A stretch of DNA of 60,441 nt, from positions 1-60,441 of the forward strand of contig NZ_BCSQ01000013.1 in NCBI RefSeq assembly GCF_001570945.1, given 5' to 3'. The stretch comes from Janibacter anophelis NBRC 107843. Lineage in GTDB: Bacteria > Actinomycetota > Actinomycetes > Actinomycetales > Dermatophilaceae. Numbering within the stretch: position 1 is the stretch's first letter; every line of letters starts with the position of its first letter. The notes under the pieces are model-generated. The model ran no database searches. It saw only the letters and a program-made list of their open reading frames with translations, and was not told where the DNA came from. Positions 30,459 to 38,896 of this stretch are shown here, one piece after another. A program made the position numbers and the translations under genes.

Positions 30459-31316
30459 ATGGCCAAGGAATCCGCCAAGGGCACCGGGCTGTGGACCGCG
30501 CTCGCGGTCCCGATCATGATCTGGACCGTGCTGCCGCTGTTGTGGATGCTCTCGCTCTCGCTCAAGAGCGCGGACACCCTCGCCGACCCGGACTCGGCCT
30601 ACTTCGGCAACTTCTGGCCCAAGGACCCGACGCTGGAGAACTACAAGCTGATCTTCACCGGCGGCGCGAGCGATCTCTTCATGCCGGCCCTGCGCAACTC
30701 GCTGATCGTCTGCCTGCTCGCGACCCTCATCTCGGTCGTGCTCGCGATGTTCTGCGCGTACGCGATCTCCCGGCTGGAGTTCAAGGGCAAGAAGATGATC
30801 CTCACGACGGCGCTGGCCGTCAGCTTCTTCCCCGTCGTCGCGATGGTGACGCCGCTGTTCGACGTGTGGAGCCGGGTCGGTCTCTTCGACACGATCCCCG
30901 GCCTGATCATCCCCTACCTCGCCCTGACGCTGCCGCTGTCGATCTGGACGATGTCGGCCTTCTTCCAGCAGATCCCGTGGGAGATGGAGCAGGCGGCCCA
31001 GGTCGACGGGGCGAGCAGCTGGCAGGCCTTCCGCAAGGTGATCATCCCGCTCGCCGCACCCGGCGTCTTCACCACGGCGATCATCACCTTCTTCACCGCG
31101 TGGAACGACTTCGTCTTCGCGATCTCGCTGACCTCCGACCAGGCCCGCACGGTCCCCGCCGCGCTCGCCTTCTTCACCGGGGCCAGCCAGTTCGAGCAGC
31201 CGACCGGCGCGATCATGGCGGCCTCGGTCGTCGTCACCATCCCCGTCGTCATCCTCGTGCTGATCTTCCAGCGCCGGATCGTCGCCGGCCTGACCTCGGG
31301 CGCCGTCAAGGGCTGA
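30459..31316 (+). CDS. Sugar ABC transporter permease (SugB/MalG-like)
   Basis: A 285-aa permease with six membrane segments and the EAA loop EQAAQVDGASSWQAFRKVII near residue 178. It pairs with the preceding permease to form the membrane channel. The C-terminus VAGLTSGAVKG is the typical MalG-family ending. The ATPase gene begins 31 bases later. Confidence 0.93.
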   Translation: MAKESAKGTGLWTALAVPIMIWTVLPLLWMLSLSLKSADTLADPDSAYFGNFWPKDPTLENYKLIFTGGASDLFMPALRNSLIVCLLATLISVVLAMFCAYAISRLEFKGKKMILTTALAVSFFPVVAMVTPLFDVWSRVGLFDTIPGLIIPYLALTLPLSIWTMSAFFQQIPWEMEQAAQVDGASSWQAFRKVIIPLAAPGVFTTAIITFFTAWNDFVFAISLTSDQARTVPAALAFFTGASQFEQPTGAIMAASVVVTIPVVILVLIFQRRIVAGLTSGAVKG

Positions 31317-31347
31317 CCCCCGCCTCACGAGAACTGGAGTACATCCC

Positions 31348-32601
31348 ATGGCCGAGATCACCCTCAACAACATCGTCAAGCAGTACGGCGACGGCTTCCC
31401 GGCGGTCAACGACGTCAGCCTGGACATCAAGGACGGCGAGTTCATGATCTTCGTCGGCCCCTCCGGCTGCGGGAAGTCGACGCTGCTGCGCATGGTCGTC
31501 GGGCTCGAGGACATCACGAGCGGCGAGCTGCTCATCGACGGCAAGCGGGTCAACGACCTCTCGCCGAAGGACCGCAACCTGTCGATGGTCTTCCAGAACT
31601 ACGCCCTCTACCCGCACCTGACGGTCTTCGAGAACATCGCCTTCCCCCTTCGCCTGGCCAAGGGCCAGCACACCAACGCCGAGATCGACGAAAAGGTGCG
31701 CATGGCCAGCTCGATGCTCGAGCTCGACGAGCACCTCGAGCGCAAGCCGGCGAACCTCTCCGGTGGCCAGCGTCAGCGCGTGGCGATGGGGCGGGCGATC
31801 GTGCGCGACGCCGACGCCTTCCTCTTCGACGAGCCGCTGTCCAACCTCGACGCCAAGCTGCGCGGACAGATGCGCACCGAGATCGCCCGGATGCAGCGCC
31901 GCATGGGCACGACGACGATCTACGTCACGCACGACCAGACCGAGGCGCTGACGCTCGGTGACCGCGTCTCGGTGCTCAAGAAGGGCGTGCTGCAGCAGTG
32001 CGCCAGCCCGCGCGAGCTCTACGACCAGCCGGTGAACCTCTTCGTCGCCGGGTTCATCGGGACACCGCCGATGAACTTCCTGCCGGCGGAGGTGAAGGGG
32101 GACCAGCTCGAGCTGCCGTTCTGCAGTGCCCCGCTGCCCGCGGCCGTCCGCGAGCGGGCCGGAGGCAAGGAGCTGCTCATCGTCGGCATCCGGCCCGAGC
32201 ACATCAAGGACGCCGATCTCGGCGACGTGCCCAACGGCGGGGTGAGTTTCAGCGCGCCGGTCGACCAGACGGAGTGGCTCGGCAACGAGCAGTACGCGTA
32301 CGTGCCGTTCGGCGTCGAGGGCGACGTCAAGGACAAGCTCGACGAGCTCGACAAGGAGCTCGACGGCGAGGGAATGCGCACCCAGATGGTCATCAACCTC
32401 GACCCGCGCTCGCGGGTGCGCGAGGGGGACGACGGCAACTTCGTCTTCGACCCGGCGCTCATGCACGTCTTCGACCCGGAGACGGGCGACTGCCTGACGC
32501 GCGACGACGACAAGGCCGCCGAGATCGCCAGGCAGTCCGAGGAGGACCGGCAGCGGGCCCTGGAGCGGGCCCGCTCGCGCGAGGCCCAGCAGCCCGCCTA
32601 G
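31348..32601 (+). CDS. Sugar ABC transporter ATP-binding protein (SugC/MsmX/UgpC type)
   Basis: A 417-aa ATPase. Walker A is GPSGCGKST near residue 39, the signature motif LSGGQRQRVAMGRAIVRDAD near 137, Walker B LFDEPLSNLDAKLR and the switch THDQTEALTLGD. After residue 240 comes the regulatory OB-like domain of the MalK subfamily. The last 30 residues form an unusual charged helix (EIARQSEEDRQRALERARSR). It completes the four-gene importer, so this system carries its own ATPase. Confidence 0.94.
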   Translation: MAEITLNNIVKQYGDGFPAVNDVSLDIKDGEFMIFVGPSGCGKSTLLRMVVGLEDITSGELLIDGKRVNDLSPKDRNLSMVFQNYALYPHLTVFENIAFPLRLAKGQHTNAEIDEKVRMASSMLELDEHLERKPANLSGGQRQRVAMGRAIVRDADAFLFDEPLSNLDAKLRGQMRTEIARMQRRMGTTTIYVTHDQTEALTLGDRVSVLKKGVLQQCASPRELYDQPVNLFVAGFIGTPPMNFLPAEVKGDQLELPFCSAPLPAAVRERAGGKELLIVGIRPEHIKDADLGDVPNGGVSFSAPVDQTEWLGNEQYAYVPFGVEGDVKDKLDELDKELDGEGMRTQMVINLDPRSRVREGDDGNFVFDPALMHVFDPETGDCLTRDDDKAAEIARQSEEDRQRALERARSREAQQPA

Positions 32602-32651
32602 CGTCACCGGCCCGGCGGCTGGGCATCTCACCCCGGCCGCTGGGCCTCCGG

Positions 32652-33623
32652 TCACCGCCCCGGGCGGCTGGGCAACCCGAGCTCGGCGCGGGTCGGTGGC
32701 TGCGCGCCGGCCCGGGAGACGGTGTGGGCCGAGGCCGCGAGACCGCGCTCGACGGCCTCGGACAGCACCTGTCCGCGGGCGCCGTGCAGGCGTGACTTGG
32801 CATCCGCGCCGCCGAGCAGGCCGGCGTCGAGCAACCCGGAGAGCAGACCTGACATGAAGGCGTCGCCCGCGCCGACGGTGTCGACGACCTCGACCCGGTG
32901 CGCGCGCAGGGTCGTGCGCCGCCCGGACGGCAGCAGCACCAGCGCGCCGCGGGCGCCGAGGGTGCACACCGCCAACACCGGCCCGGCGTCGCACCAGGCC
33001 CTCAGGTGGTCGGCGATCTCGTTGTCGTCGAGTGATCGCCCGGCGAGCCACTGCAGGTCCTCGTCGCTCGCCTTGACGACGTCGGACACCGCGATGCGCC
33101 GCGCGACCTCGTCGCGGGCCAGCTCCTGGTCCGGGAAGAGGTCCGGGCGGATGTTGGGGTCGTAGGAGACGGTACGGGTCCGGGCGGCGCCGGCCATCGC
33201 CGAGAGCACGTCGACCCCGCCCGGGGGCTTGAGGGCGCCGATCGACCCGGTGTGCAGGTGGCCCGTGGTCTCCGGCAGGGGCGGCAGGCGCCAGTCGAGG
33301 TCGAAGGAGTAGGTGGCGGCACCGGTCTCGTCGAGGGTGGCGGTCGCCGTCGAGGTGTCGACGGCGGTGTCGCTGCCGGGGGCGAGGACGACACCCGCCT
33401 CCGTGAGGTGCTCACCGATGACGGCCCCGTGGGCGTCCCGGGCCAGGTGCGTCGCCAGGCTGACGGGGTGGCCGAGCCGGGCCAGCCCGACGGCGACGTT
33501 GAGCGGGCTGCCGCCCACGTGCTCCTCGCGGCTGCCGTCCGGTCGGACGACGACGTCGACGAGTGACTCGCCGACGACGAGCGTCGGGGCGGGTGTGGGC
33601 TGACGACGCCGCAGGCCGACCAT
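32652..33623 (-). CDS. PfkB-family carbohydrate kinase (fructokinase-like)
   Basis: A 323-aa ribokinase-family sugar kinase. The first signature is GGSPLNVAVGLARLGHPVSL near residue 38; the second, DTVGAGDAFMSGLLSG near 250, holds the catalytic Asp and anion hole. The opening LVVGESLVDVVVRPDGSREE is typical of fructokinases. Its ATG lies three bases after the glpX stop, so the two are co-transcribed. Together with the neighbouring sugar importer this suggests uptake and phosphorylation of a sugar. Exact substrate is uncertain. Confidence 0.88.
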   Translation of the reverse strand: MVGLRRRQPTPAPTLVVGESLVDVVVRPDGSREEHVGGSPLNVAVGLARLGHPVSLATHLARDAHGAVIGEHLTEAGVVLAPGSDTAVDTSTATATLDETGAATYSFDLDWRLPPLPETTGHLHTGSIGALKPPGGVDVLSAMAGAARTRTVSYDPNIRPDLFPDQELARDEVARRIAVSDVVKASDEDLQWLAGRSLDDNEIADHLRAWCDAGPVLAVCTLGARGALVLLPSGRRTTLRAHRVEVVDTVGAGDAFMSGLLSGLLDAGLLGGADAKSRLHGARGQVLSEAVERGLAASAHTVSRAGAQPPTRAELGLPSRPGR

Positions 33624-33626
33624 CGG

Positions 33627-34643
33627 TCAGGCGGTCGGCTGCGGGGAGAGGCGCTGGACCTTGGTGAGGTTGTGGTGGGCCTCCACGACGCGGATCGTGC
33701 CGGACTTGCTGCGCATGACGAGCGACTCGGTCGTCGCGCCGCCGGCGCGGTAGCGCACGCCGCGCAGCAGCTCACCGTCGGTGATGCCGGTCGCCACGAA
33801 GTAGCAGTTGTCGGTCGCGACGAGGTCGTCGGTCGTGAGGACCCGGTCGAGGTCGTGGCCCGCGTCGAGGGCGTGCTGGCGCTCCTCGTCGTCGCGAGGC
33901 CACAGGCGGCCCTGGATGACACCACCGAGGCACTTGATGGCGCAGGCGGTGATGATGCCCTCGGGGGTGCCGCCGATGCCGAGGAGCAGGTCGATGCCGG
34001 TGCCGGGCCGGGCGGCCATGATGGCGCCGGCGACGTCGCCGTCGGAGATGAAGCGGATGCGCGCCCCGGCTGCCCGGACCTGCTCGGCGAGGTCGTTGTG
34101 GCGCGGGCGGTCGAGCATGATGACGGTGACGTCCTCGGGCTGCTCGTTCTTCGCCTTGGCGATGCGCTTGATGTTCTCCGCCACGGGCAGGCGGATGTCG
34201 ACGACGTCGGCCGCCTCGGGCCCGGTGACGAGCTTGTCCATGTAGAAGACGGCGCTCGGGTCGTACATCGAGCCGCGGTCCGCGACGGCGAGGACGGAGA
34301 CCGCGTTGGTCATCCCCTTCGCCGTGAGGGTGGTGCCGTCGATCGGGTCGACCGCGACGTCGCAGGCGGGGCCCTCGCCGTCGCCGACCTCCTCGCCGTT
34401 GAAGAGCATGGGGGCCTCGTCCTTCTCCCCCTCACCGATGATGACGGTGCCGCTCATGCGCACGCTGGAGATCATCGAGCGCATCGCGTCGACGGCTGCA
34501 CCGTCCGCGGTGTTCTTGTCGCCTCGTCCCACCCAGCGTCCGCCGGCCAGCGCGGCGGCCTCGGTCACCCGCACCAGCTCCATCGCGAGGTTGCGGTCGG
34601 GGTGCATGACCCCGGCGCTCGGGGTGGGCTGGGACTGGCTCAT
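33627..34643 (-). CDS. glpX: Fructose-1,6-bisphosphatase class II
   Basis: A 338-aa class II FBPase, the main gluconeogenic FBPase of actinobacteria. The metal and substrate motifs are [33 protein letters not shown] and [20 protein letters not shown]; the C-terminal part has [29 protein letters not shown] ribosome binding site precedes the ATG. It faces away from the DUF4245 gene 82 bases off, a neighbourhood that is widespread in actinobacteria. Confidence 0.97.
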   Translation of the reverse strand: MSQSQPTPSAGVMHPDRNLAMELVRVTEAAALAGGRWVGRGDKNTADGAAVDAMRSMISSVRMSGTVIIGEGEKDEAPMLFNGEEVGDGEGPACDVAVDPIDGTTLTAKGMTNAVSVLAVADRGSMYDPSAVFYMDKLVTGPEAADVVDIRLPVAENIKRIAKAKNEQPEDVTVIMLDRPRHNDLAEQVRAAGARIRFISDGDVAGAIMAARPGTGIDLLLGIGGTPEGIITACAIKCLGGVIQGRLWPRDDEERQHALDAGHDLDRVLTTDDLVATDNCYFVATGITDGELLRGVRYRAGGATTESLVMRSKSGTIRVVEAHHNLTKVQRLSPQPTA

Positions 34644-34725
34644 GGCTCTCCTCGGGTGGCGGCGTGGTGCTCGTCGCGCCAGAGCCTATCTGTCGCACCC
34701 ATCGGCGCGTGCGACCATGTGCTCC

Positions 34726-35400
34726 ATGAGTTCCACCCCCGGCGACCCTGCCGAGACCGCCCCCAGCACCGCCCCGCACCGCGAGCCGACGCCCGCCGAG
34801 CTGGCGGCGCAGCAGGGTGTGCCGGCGCGCGGGGCGAGCCACTACGGCAAGGGCACCGTGGCCAACATGGCCCGCTCGATGGCCGTCATCCTGGCCATCA
34901 CCCTCGGTCTGTTCTTCATGACCGGCCGGCCCAACAGCACCACGCCCGAGTCGATCGACGTCGCCGGCACCGCCGAGTTCCGCGCTCAGCAGGCCGGTCA
35001 GCCCTTCGCCTACCCGGAGGAGCTGCCCGAGGGCTGGGCGGCGACCAATGTGCGCTACGTGCGCTCCAAGGGTGACGTCATGGTGTGGAACGCCGGCTAC
35101 ACCACCCCCGACGGCGAGTACGTCTCGGTGCAGCAGGCGGTCGACCCGGGTCAGGGCTGGGTCAACACCCAGACCAACAACGGCGCGCGCGTCGGCACCC
35201 TCACCACCGACGACGGCCGGGTCTGGGCCAAGCGCGACCGAGAGGGCAAGGTGCAGCGCAGCCTCGTCAACTCCCCGGACGACGCGAGCGAGCTGACCAC
35301 GCTCGTCACGGGCACCGGCTCGTGGGAGCAGCTCGAGCTCTTCGCCGAGCGGCTCGTGCCGGCGAAGGTCACTCCCGGGGCCACGAGCCCCACGAGCTGA
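34726..35400 (+). CDS. DUF4245 membrane-anchored protein
   Basis: A 224-aa protein with a Pro/Ala-rich cytoplasmic N-terminus, one membrane segment (MARSMAVILAITLGLFFMTG near residue 45) and an external domain of about 150 residues beginning TPESIDVAGTAEFRAQQAGQ. The family (DUF4245) is conserved beside glpX in actinobacteria and its function is not known. ATG 34726 is used; ATG 34717 would add three residues. No Shine-Dalgarno precedes either. Confidence 0.82.
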   Translation: MSSTPGDPAETAPSTAPHREPTPAELAAQQGVPARGASHYGKGTVANMARSMAVILAITLGLFFMTGRPNSTTPESIDVAGTAEFRAQQAGQPFAYPEELPEGWAATNVRYVRSKGDVMVWNAGYTTPDGEYVSVQQAVDPGQGWVNTQTNNGARVGTLTTDDGRVWAKRDREGKVQRSLVNSPDDASELTTLVTGTGSWEQLELFAERLVPAKVTPGATSPTS

Positions 35401-35436
35401 GGCGGTCGCTCGCAGCGGGTCGTCCTGGAGCGGGTC

Positions 35437-35826
35437 TCACCCGGGGCGGACCACGCCGGCGATCAGCTCGCCGAGGGCGGGGTGCGCCAGTCGGAGCCCG
35501 GGCACCTCGTCGGCGCCGAACCAGCCGATCGCGTCGTGCTCGTCGGGCTCGAGGTTGGCGGGCGTGCCCTCCCACGCCTCCACGACGAAGGCGTGCAGCT
35601 CCAGGTCCTCCATCGTCACCGGCAGGTCGACCGGTCGGGCCCGGGTGACGACGACGCCGATCTCCTCGCGGCACTCCCGCACGAGCGCCTCCATCGGGGT
35701 CTCGCCCGGCTCGATGTGACCACCGACCGCGTCCCAGCAGTCGGGGTAGTGGCGCCGCTGCGGGTGGCGGTGACCCAGCAGGACCAGCCCGTCCGCGACG
35801 AGCAGTCCCGCGGCGACGCGGTGCAC
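35437..35826 (-). CDS. NUDIX hydrolase
   Basis: A 129-aa pyrophosphohydrolase. The NUDIX box is intact: GHIEPGETPMEALVRECREE followed by IGV, with the Glu residues that bind magnesium. The start is GTG at 35826 and the protein is essentially the NUDIX fold alone. Substrate, probably a nucleoside diphosphate derivative, cannot be told. It sits 10 bases downstream of xseB on the same strand. Confidence 0.87.
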   Translation of the reverse strand: MHRVAAGLLVADGLVLLGHRHPQRRHYPDCWDAVGGHIEPGETPMEALVRECREEIGVVVTRARPVDLPVTMEDLELHAFVVEAWEGTPANLEPDEHDAIGWFGADEVPGLRLAHPALGELIAGVVRPG

Positions 35827-35836
35827 CGGCGCGGCC

Positions 35837-36109
35837 TCAGTCGTCGGTCGGCTGGGTGCCGGACGAGCTGCCGGACGAAGGGGGCGTCGCCACCTCGGGC
35901 GCCAGGCTCGCCTCGGCCTTGTCGAGCCACGCCTCGCAGTGCGCGGCCAGCGCCTCGCCGCGCTGCCACAACCGCATCGACTCCTCGAGGCCGGCCTGGC
36001 CCCCTTCGAGCCGGGCGACGAGCTCGATCAGCTCCTGCCGCGCCTCCTCGTAGCTGAGGTCGGCGACGTCGGTCTGCTCCTGCTCGGTCTGCTGCGGGTC
36101 GGTGGCCAT
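35837..36109 (-). CDS. xseB: Exodeoxyribonuclease VII small subunit
   Basis: A 90-aa protein of the XseB family: LSYEEARQELIELVARLEGG followed by LEESMRLWQRGEALAAHCEA, a coiled helical hairpin that binds XseA. With XseA it degrades single-stranded DNA. ATG 36109 is chosen over GTG 36118 because a TAGGGT -10 box lies seven bases before it. In most bacteria xseB follows xseA directly; here 173 bases with a large inverted repeat separate them. Confidence 0.92.
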   Translation of the reverse strand: MATDPQQTEQEQTDVADLSYEEARQELIELVARLEGGQAGLEESMRLWQRGEALAAHCEAWLDKAEASLAPEVATPPSSGSSSGTQPTDD

Positions 36110-36116
36110 GGGGACC

Positions 36117-36122
36117 ACCCTA
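36117..36122 (-). promoter_or_regulatory. -10 box of a probable leaderless transcript (xseB)
   Basis: On the minus strand TAGGGT lies seven bases before the xseB ATG at 36109, giving xseB its own promoter apart from xseA. Confidence 0.5.
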
Positions 36123-36151
36123 TGCGCGGGGTCCGGCGTCGGTCCCGGCTC

Positions 36152-36263
36152 GTGACCCGCGGGTACGACGACATGCCGGCGGGACCTGCGGTGGCCGAAC
36201 CCCGAGATCTCGGGGTTCGTGCGTGCTTCTGCTCCTGTAGTGCACGTCGTACCCGCGAGTAAC
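36152..36263. repeat. 112-bp inverted-repeat element between xseB and xseA
   Basis: The ends are inverted copies: CGCGGGTACGACG at 36158-36170 and its exact complement at 36245-36257, extending to 17 of 19 matching bases. Inside, 36196-36219 is a perfect 24-base palindrome (CGAACCCCGAGA and its complement). It could be a small mobile palindromic element or a terminator for xseA. No coding capacity is seen. Confidence 0.7.
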
Positions 36264-36282
36264 CACCGGCGACGACGACCGC

Positions 36283-37515
36283 TCAGGAGCCGGCGACCCG
36301 GACGGCGAAGTCCCCGTCCGCGACCGTCACCCGCAGCAGGTCGTCGACGGCGAGCTCCTCGCGGGAGGCGACGACCTCCCCTTCGGGCCGTTGGACGATC
36401 GCGTAGCCGCGCTCGAGGGTCGAGGCGGGGGAGAGCACGCGGGCCTGGGCCCGGAGGTGACCGATGCGGTCGCGCTCGCGGTGCAGGCGCGCCTCGACCC
36501 GCCCGTGGGCGCGGTGGCGCAGCGCGCCGACGACCTCGCGCTGCGCGCGGACGAAGGCGGTGCGGTCGGTGAGCACGGGACGGCTCGTCAGGTGGACCAG
36601 GCCCCGGCGCTCGCGCTCGACGAGCCCGGTCAGCGCGGCCCGGGCCCGCTCGCGCGCGTCGACGACGCCGGCGCGCTCGGCCGCGGCGTCGGGGCAGATG
36701 AGCTTGGCGGCGTCGGTGGGGGTCGAGGCCCGCACGTCGGCGACGAGGTCGAGCAGCGGGGTGTCGACGTCGTGTCCGATGGCGCTGACGACAGGGGTGC
36801 GCGCATCGGCGACCGCTCGGACCATCGTCTCGTTGCTGAAGGGCAGCAGGTCCTCCACTGACCCACCACCACGGCTGACGACGATGACGTCGACGTCGTC
36901 CATCGCGTCGAGCTCGGCGATGGCCGCGACGACCTCGGTCACCGCGGTCGGGCCCTGCACCGCGACCTGCTTGACGGCGAAGGGGAGGCCCGGCCAGCGG
37001 CGGCGCGCATTTTCCACCACGTCGCGCTCGGCCGCACTCGCCCGGCCGCAGACCAGCCCGACCCGGCGGGGGAGGAAGGGGAGGGGGCGCTTGCGCGAGG
37101 CGTCGAAGAGCCCCTCGGAGCGCAGGTGCTGCTTGAGGTACTCGATGCGGGCCAGCAGCTCACCGACGCCGACGGGCCGGATCTGGCGCACGTCCATCGA
37201 CAGCGACCCGCGCTGGGTCCAGTAGTTCGGCTTGGCCTGGACGACGACGCGCGCGCCCTCGCCGAGCGGGGCCGGCATGGCATCGAGCGCGGTCGTGCGC
37301 ACCATGCACGACAGGGACATGTCCACGTCCGGGTCGCGCAGGGTCAGCCACGCGGTGCGTGAGCCGGGGCGGCGGGTCAGCTGCACGACCTGCCCCTCGA
37401 CCCAGGTCACCGACATCTTGTCGACGTACTCGGCGATCTTCATGCTGAGCAGCCGCACCGGCCACGGCTGCTCGGCCGTGGTGTCGGCGGCCTTGTCGGG
37501 CAGGGGCGCGGTCAT
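36283..37515 (-). CDS. xseA: Exodeoxyribonuclease VII large subunit
   Basis: A 410-aa nuclease subunit. An N-terminal OB domain ([20 protein letters not shown]) precedes the catalytic region with [40 protein letters not shown] and [20 protein letters not shown], then a long basic helical region and [13 protein letters not shown] near the C-terminus. ATG 37515 is used; a -10 box lies seven bases upstream, and an earlier ATG at 37539 would add an unconserved MARPTLGR. Divergent from ispH, which also seems leaderless. Confidence 0.95.
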   Translation of the reverse strand: MTAPLPDKAADTTAEQPWPVRLLSMKIAEYVDKMSVTWVEGQVVQLTRRPGSRTAWLTLRDPDVDMSLSCMVRTTALDAMPAPLGEGARVVVQAKPNYWTQRGSLSMDVRQIRPVGVGELLARIEYLKQHLRSEGLFDASRKRPLPFLPRRVGLVCGRASAAERDVVENARRRWPGLPFAVKQVAVQGPTAVTEVVAAIAELDAMDDVDVIVVSRGGGSVEDLLPFSNETMVRAVADARTPVVSAIGHDVDTPLLDLVADVRASTPTDAAKLICPDAAAERAGVVDARERARAALTGLVERERRGLVHLTSRPVLTDRTAFVRAQREVVGALRHRAHGRVEARLHRERDRIGHLRAQARVLSPASTLERGYAIVQRPEGEVVASREELAVDDLLRVTVADGDFAVRVAGS

Positions 37516-37522
37516 GCGGCCC

Positions 37523-37528
37523 AGCGTA
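37523..37528 (-). promoter_or_regulatory. -10 box of a probable leaderless transcript (xseA)
   Basis: On the minus strand TACGCT lies seven bases before the xseA ATG at 37515, the same hexamer and spacing seen at truA and the VOC gene. Confidence 0.55.
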
Positions 37529-37570
37529 GGCCGGGCCACGGACGGTCAGGGGGTGTTCAGGCCCCTCGCC

Positions 37571-37576
37571 TACGAT
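37571..37576 (+). promoter_or_regulatory. -10 box of a probable leaderless transcript (ispH)
   Basis: TACGAT lies six bases before the ispH ATG at 37583. It forms a divergent pair with the xseA promoter 42 bases away. Confidence 0.55.
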
Positions 37577-37582
37577 GGGGCC

Positions 37583-38635
37583 ATGACCACCAGCGCCACC
37601 CCGTCCACCGCACCCGACGCCCCCGAGGGCGCCAAGCGCGTCCTGCTCGCGGCACCCCGCGGCTACTGCGCCGGGGTGGACCGCGCCGTCGTCACCGTCG
37701 AAAAGGCCTTGGAGCTCTATGGGCCCCCCGTGTACGTCCGCAAGGAGATCGTGCACAACAAGCATGTCGTCACGACGCTGGAGAAGCGCGGCGCGATCTT
37801 CGTCGAGGAGACCGACGAGGTGCCCGAGGGCGCAACCGTCGTCTTCTCCGCGCACGGCGTCGCCCCCGTCGTGCACGAGGAGGCCAAGGCCCTCAGCCTC
37901 AAGACGATCGATGCGACCTGCCCGCTCGTCACCAAGGTGCACCGCGAGGCCGTTCGCTTCGCCGACGACGACTACGACATCCTGCTCATCGGCCACGACG
38001 GCCACGAGGAGGTCATCGGCACCTCCGGTGAGGCGCCCGAGCACATCACCCTCGTCGAGGGGCCCGACGACGTCGCCAACGTCGAGGTCCGCGACCCCGA
38101 CAAGGTCGTCTGGCTCTCCCAGACCACGCTCTCCGTCGACGAGACGATGGAGACGGTGCGGCGGCTGCGGGAGAAGTTCCCCAAGCTGCAGGACCCGCCG
38201 TCGGACGACATCTGCTACGCGACGCAGAACCGGCAGCTGGCCGTCAAGCAGATGGCCAAGGACTGCGACCTGATGATCGTCGTCGGCTCGCGCAACTCCT
38301 CCAACTCGGTGCGCCTGGTCGAGGTCGCGATCGAGCACGGCTCCCGCGACGGGCATCTCGTCGACTACGCCGAGGAGATCGACGAGGCCTGGCTCGACGG
38401 GGTGCGCACGGTCGGCGTGACCTCCGGCGCCTCGGTGCCCGAGATCCTCGTGCGCGGTGTCCTCGACTTCCTTGCCGAGCGTGGCTACGGGGAGCCGCAG
38501 CCGATCGTGGCGGCCGAGGAGTCGCTCCTCTTCGCCCTGCCCAAGGAGCTGCGCAAGGACCTCAAGGCCGCCGGCCTGAGTGACCAGATGAAGCACGATG
38601 CCGGCGCCCTCGGTGACGCCGGTCAGCTGCACTGA
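37583..38635 (+). CDS. ispH: 4-hydroxy-3-methylbut-2-enyl diphosphate reductase
   Basis: A 350-aa iron-sulphur enzyme of the last step of the MEP isoprenoid pathway, making IPP and DMAPP. Three cluster cysteines are visible: [20 protein letters not shown] (near residue 30), [14 protein letters not shown] and [10 protein letters not shown]. The substrate-binding His residues lie in [16 protein letters not shown] and [10 protein letters not shown], and [14 protein letters not shown] closes the core. The ATG at 37583 agrees with the -10 box six bases upstream. Confidence 0.97.
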   Translation: MTTSATPSTAPDAPEGAKRVLLAAPRGYCAGVDRAVVTVEKALELYGPPVYVRKEIVHNKHVVTTLEKRGAIFVEETDEVPEGATVVFSAHGVAPVVHEEAKALSLKTIDATCPLVTKVHREAVRFADDDYDILLIGHDGHEEVIGTSGEAPEHITLVEGPDDVANVEVRDPDKVVWLSQTTLSVDETMETVRRLREKFPKLQDPPSDDICYATQNRQLAVKQMAKDCDLMIVVGSRNSSNSVRLVEVAIEHGSRDGHLVDYAEEIDEAWLDGVRTVGVTSGASVPEILVRGVLDFLAERGYGEPQPIVAAEESLLFALPKELRKDLKAAGLSDQMKHDAGALGDAGQLH

Positions 38636-38644
38636 GGTCAGCTC

Positions 38645-38896
38645 CTACCCGTCGACGACCCGGTACTCGCCCGCGCGGGCGAGGGCCTCGTCGATCAGCT
38701 CGGGCGTGGGCTGCACGTCGTCGCGGTGCTTGACCCACAGGCGGGTGTGCTCTCCGGGGATGATCTCGAAGGTCGCCTGGCCGAGGCCGTGTTGCGCGAA
38801 GATGTCGTAGAGGGCCTGCAGGGCCGCCTTGGTGTCGTCGTCGGCGTGGACGCCCTCGACGAGGAAGCGGGTGGTGACGATCCTCGCCACGGGCAT
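38645..38896 (-). CDS. Small unknown protein coupled to the b561-molybdopterin fusion
   Basis: An 83-aa protein, MPVARIVTTRFLVEGVHADD onward, with DDTKAALQALYDIFAQHGLG and EIIPGEHTRLWVKH. A beta-alpha-beta-beta pattern is likely and there is no membrane segment, signal or cysteine. I do not recognise the family. Its ATG overlaps the stop of the upstream fusion gene by one base (TGATG), so it is probably translated with it and may serve that enzyme, for example in assembly or electron transfer; this is inference from position. Confidence 0.7.
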   Translation of the reverse strand: MPVARIVTTRFLVEGVHADDDTKAALQALYDIFAQHGLGQATFEIIPGEHTRLWVKHRDDVQPTPELIDEALARAGEYRVVDG

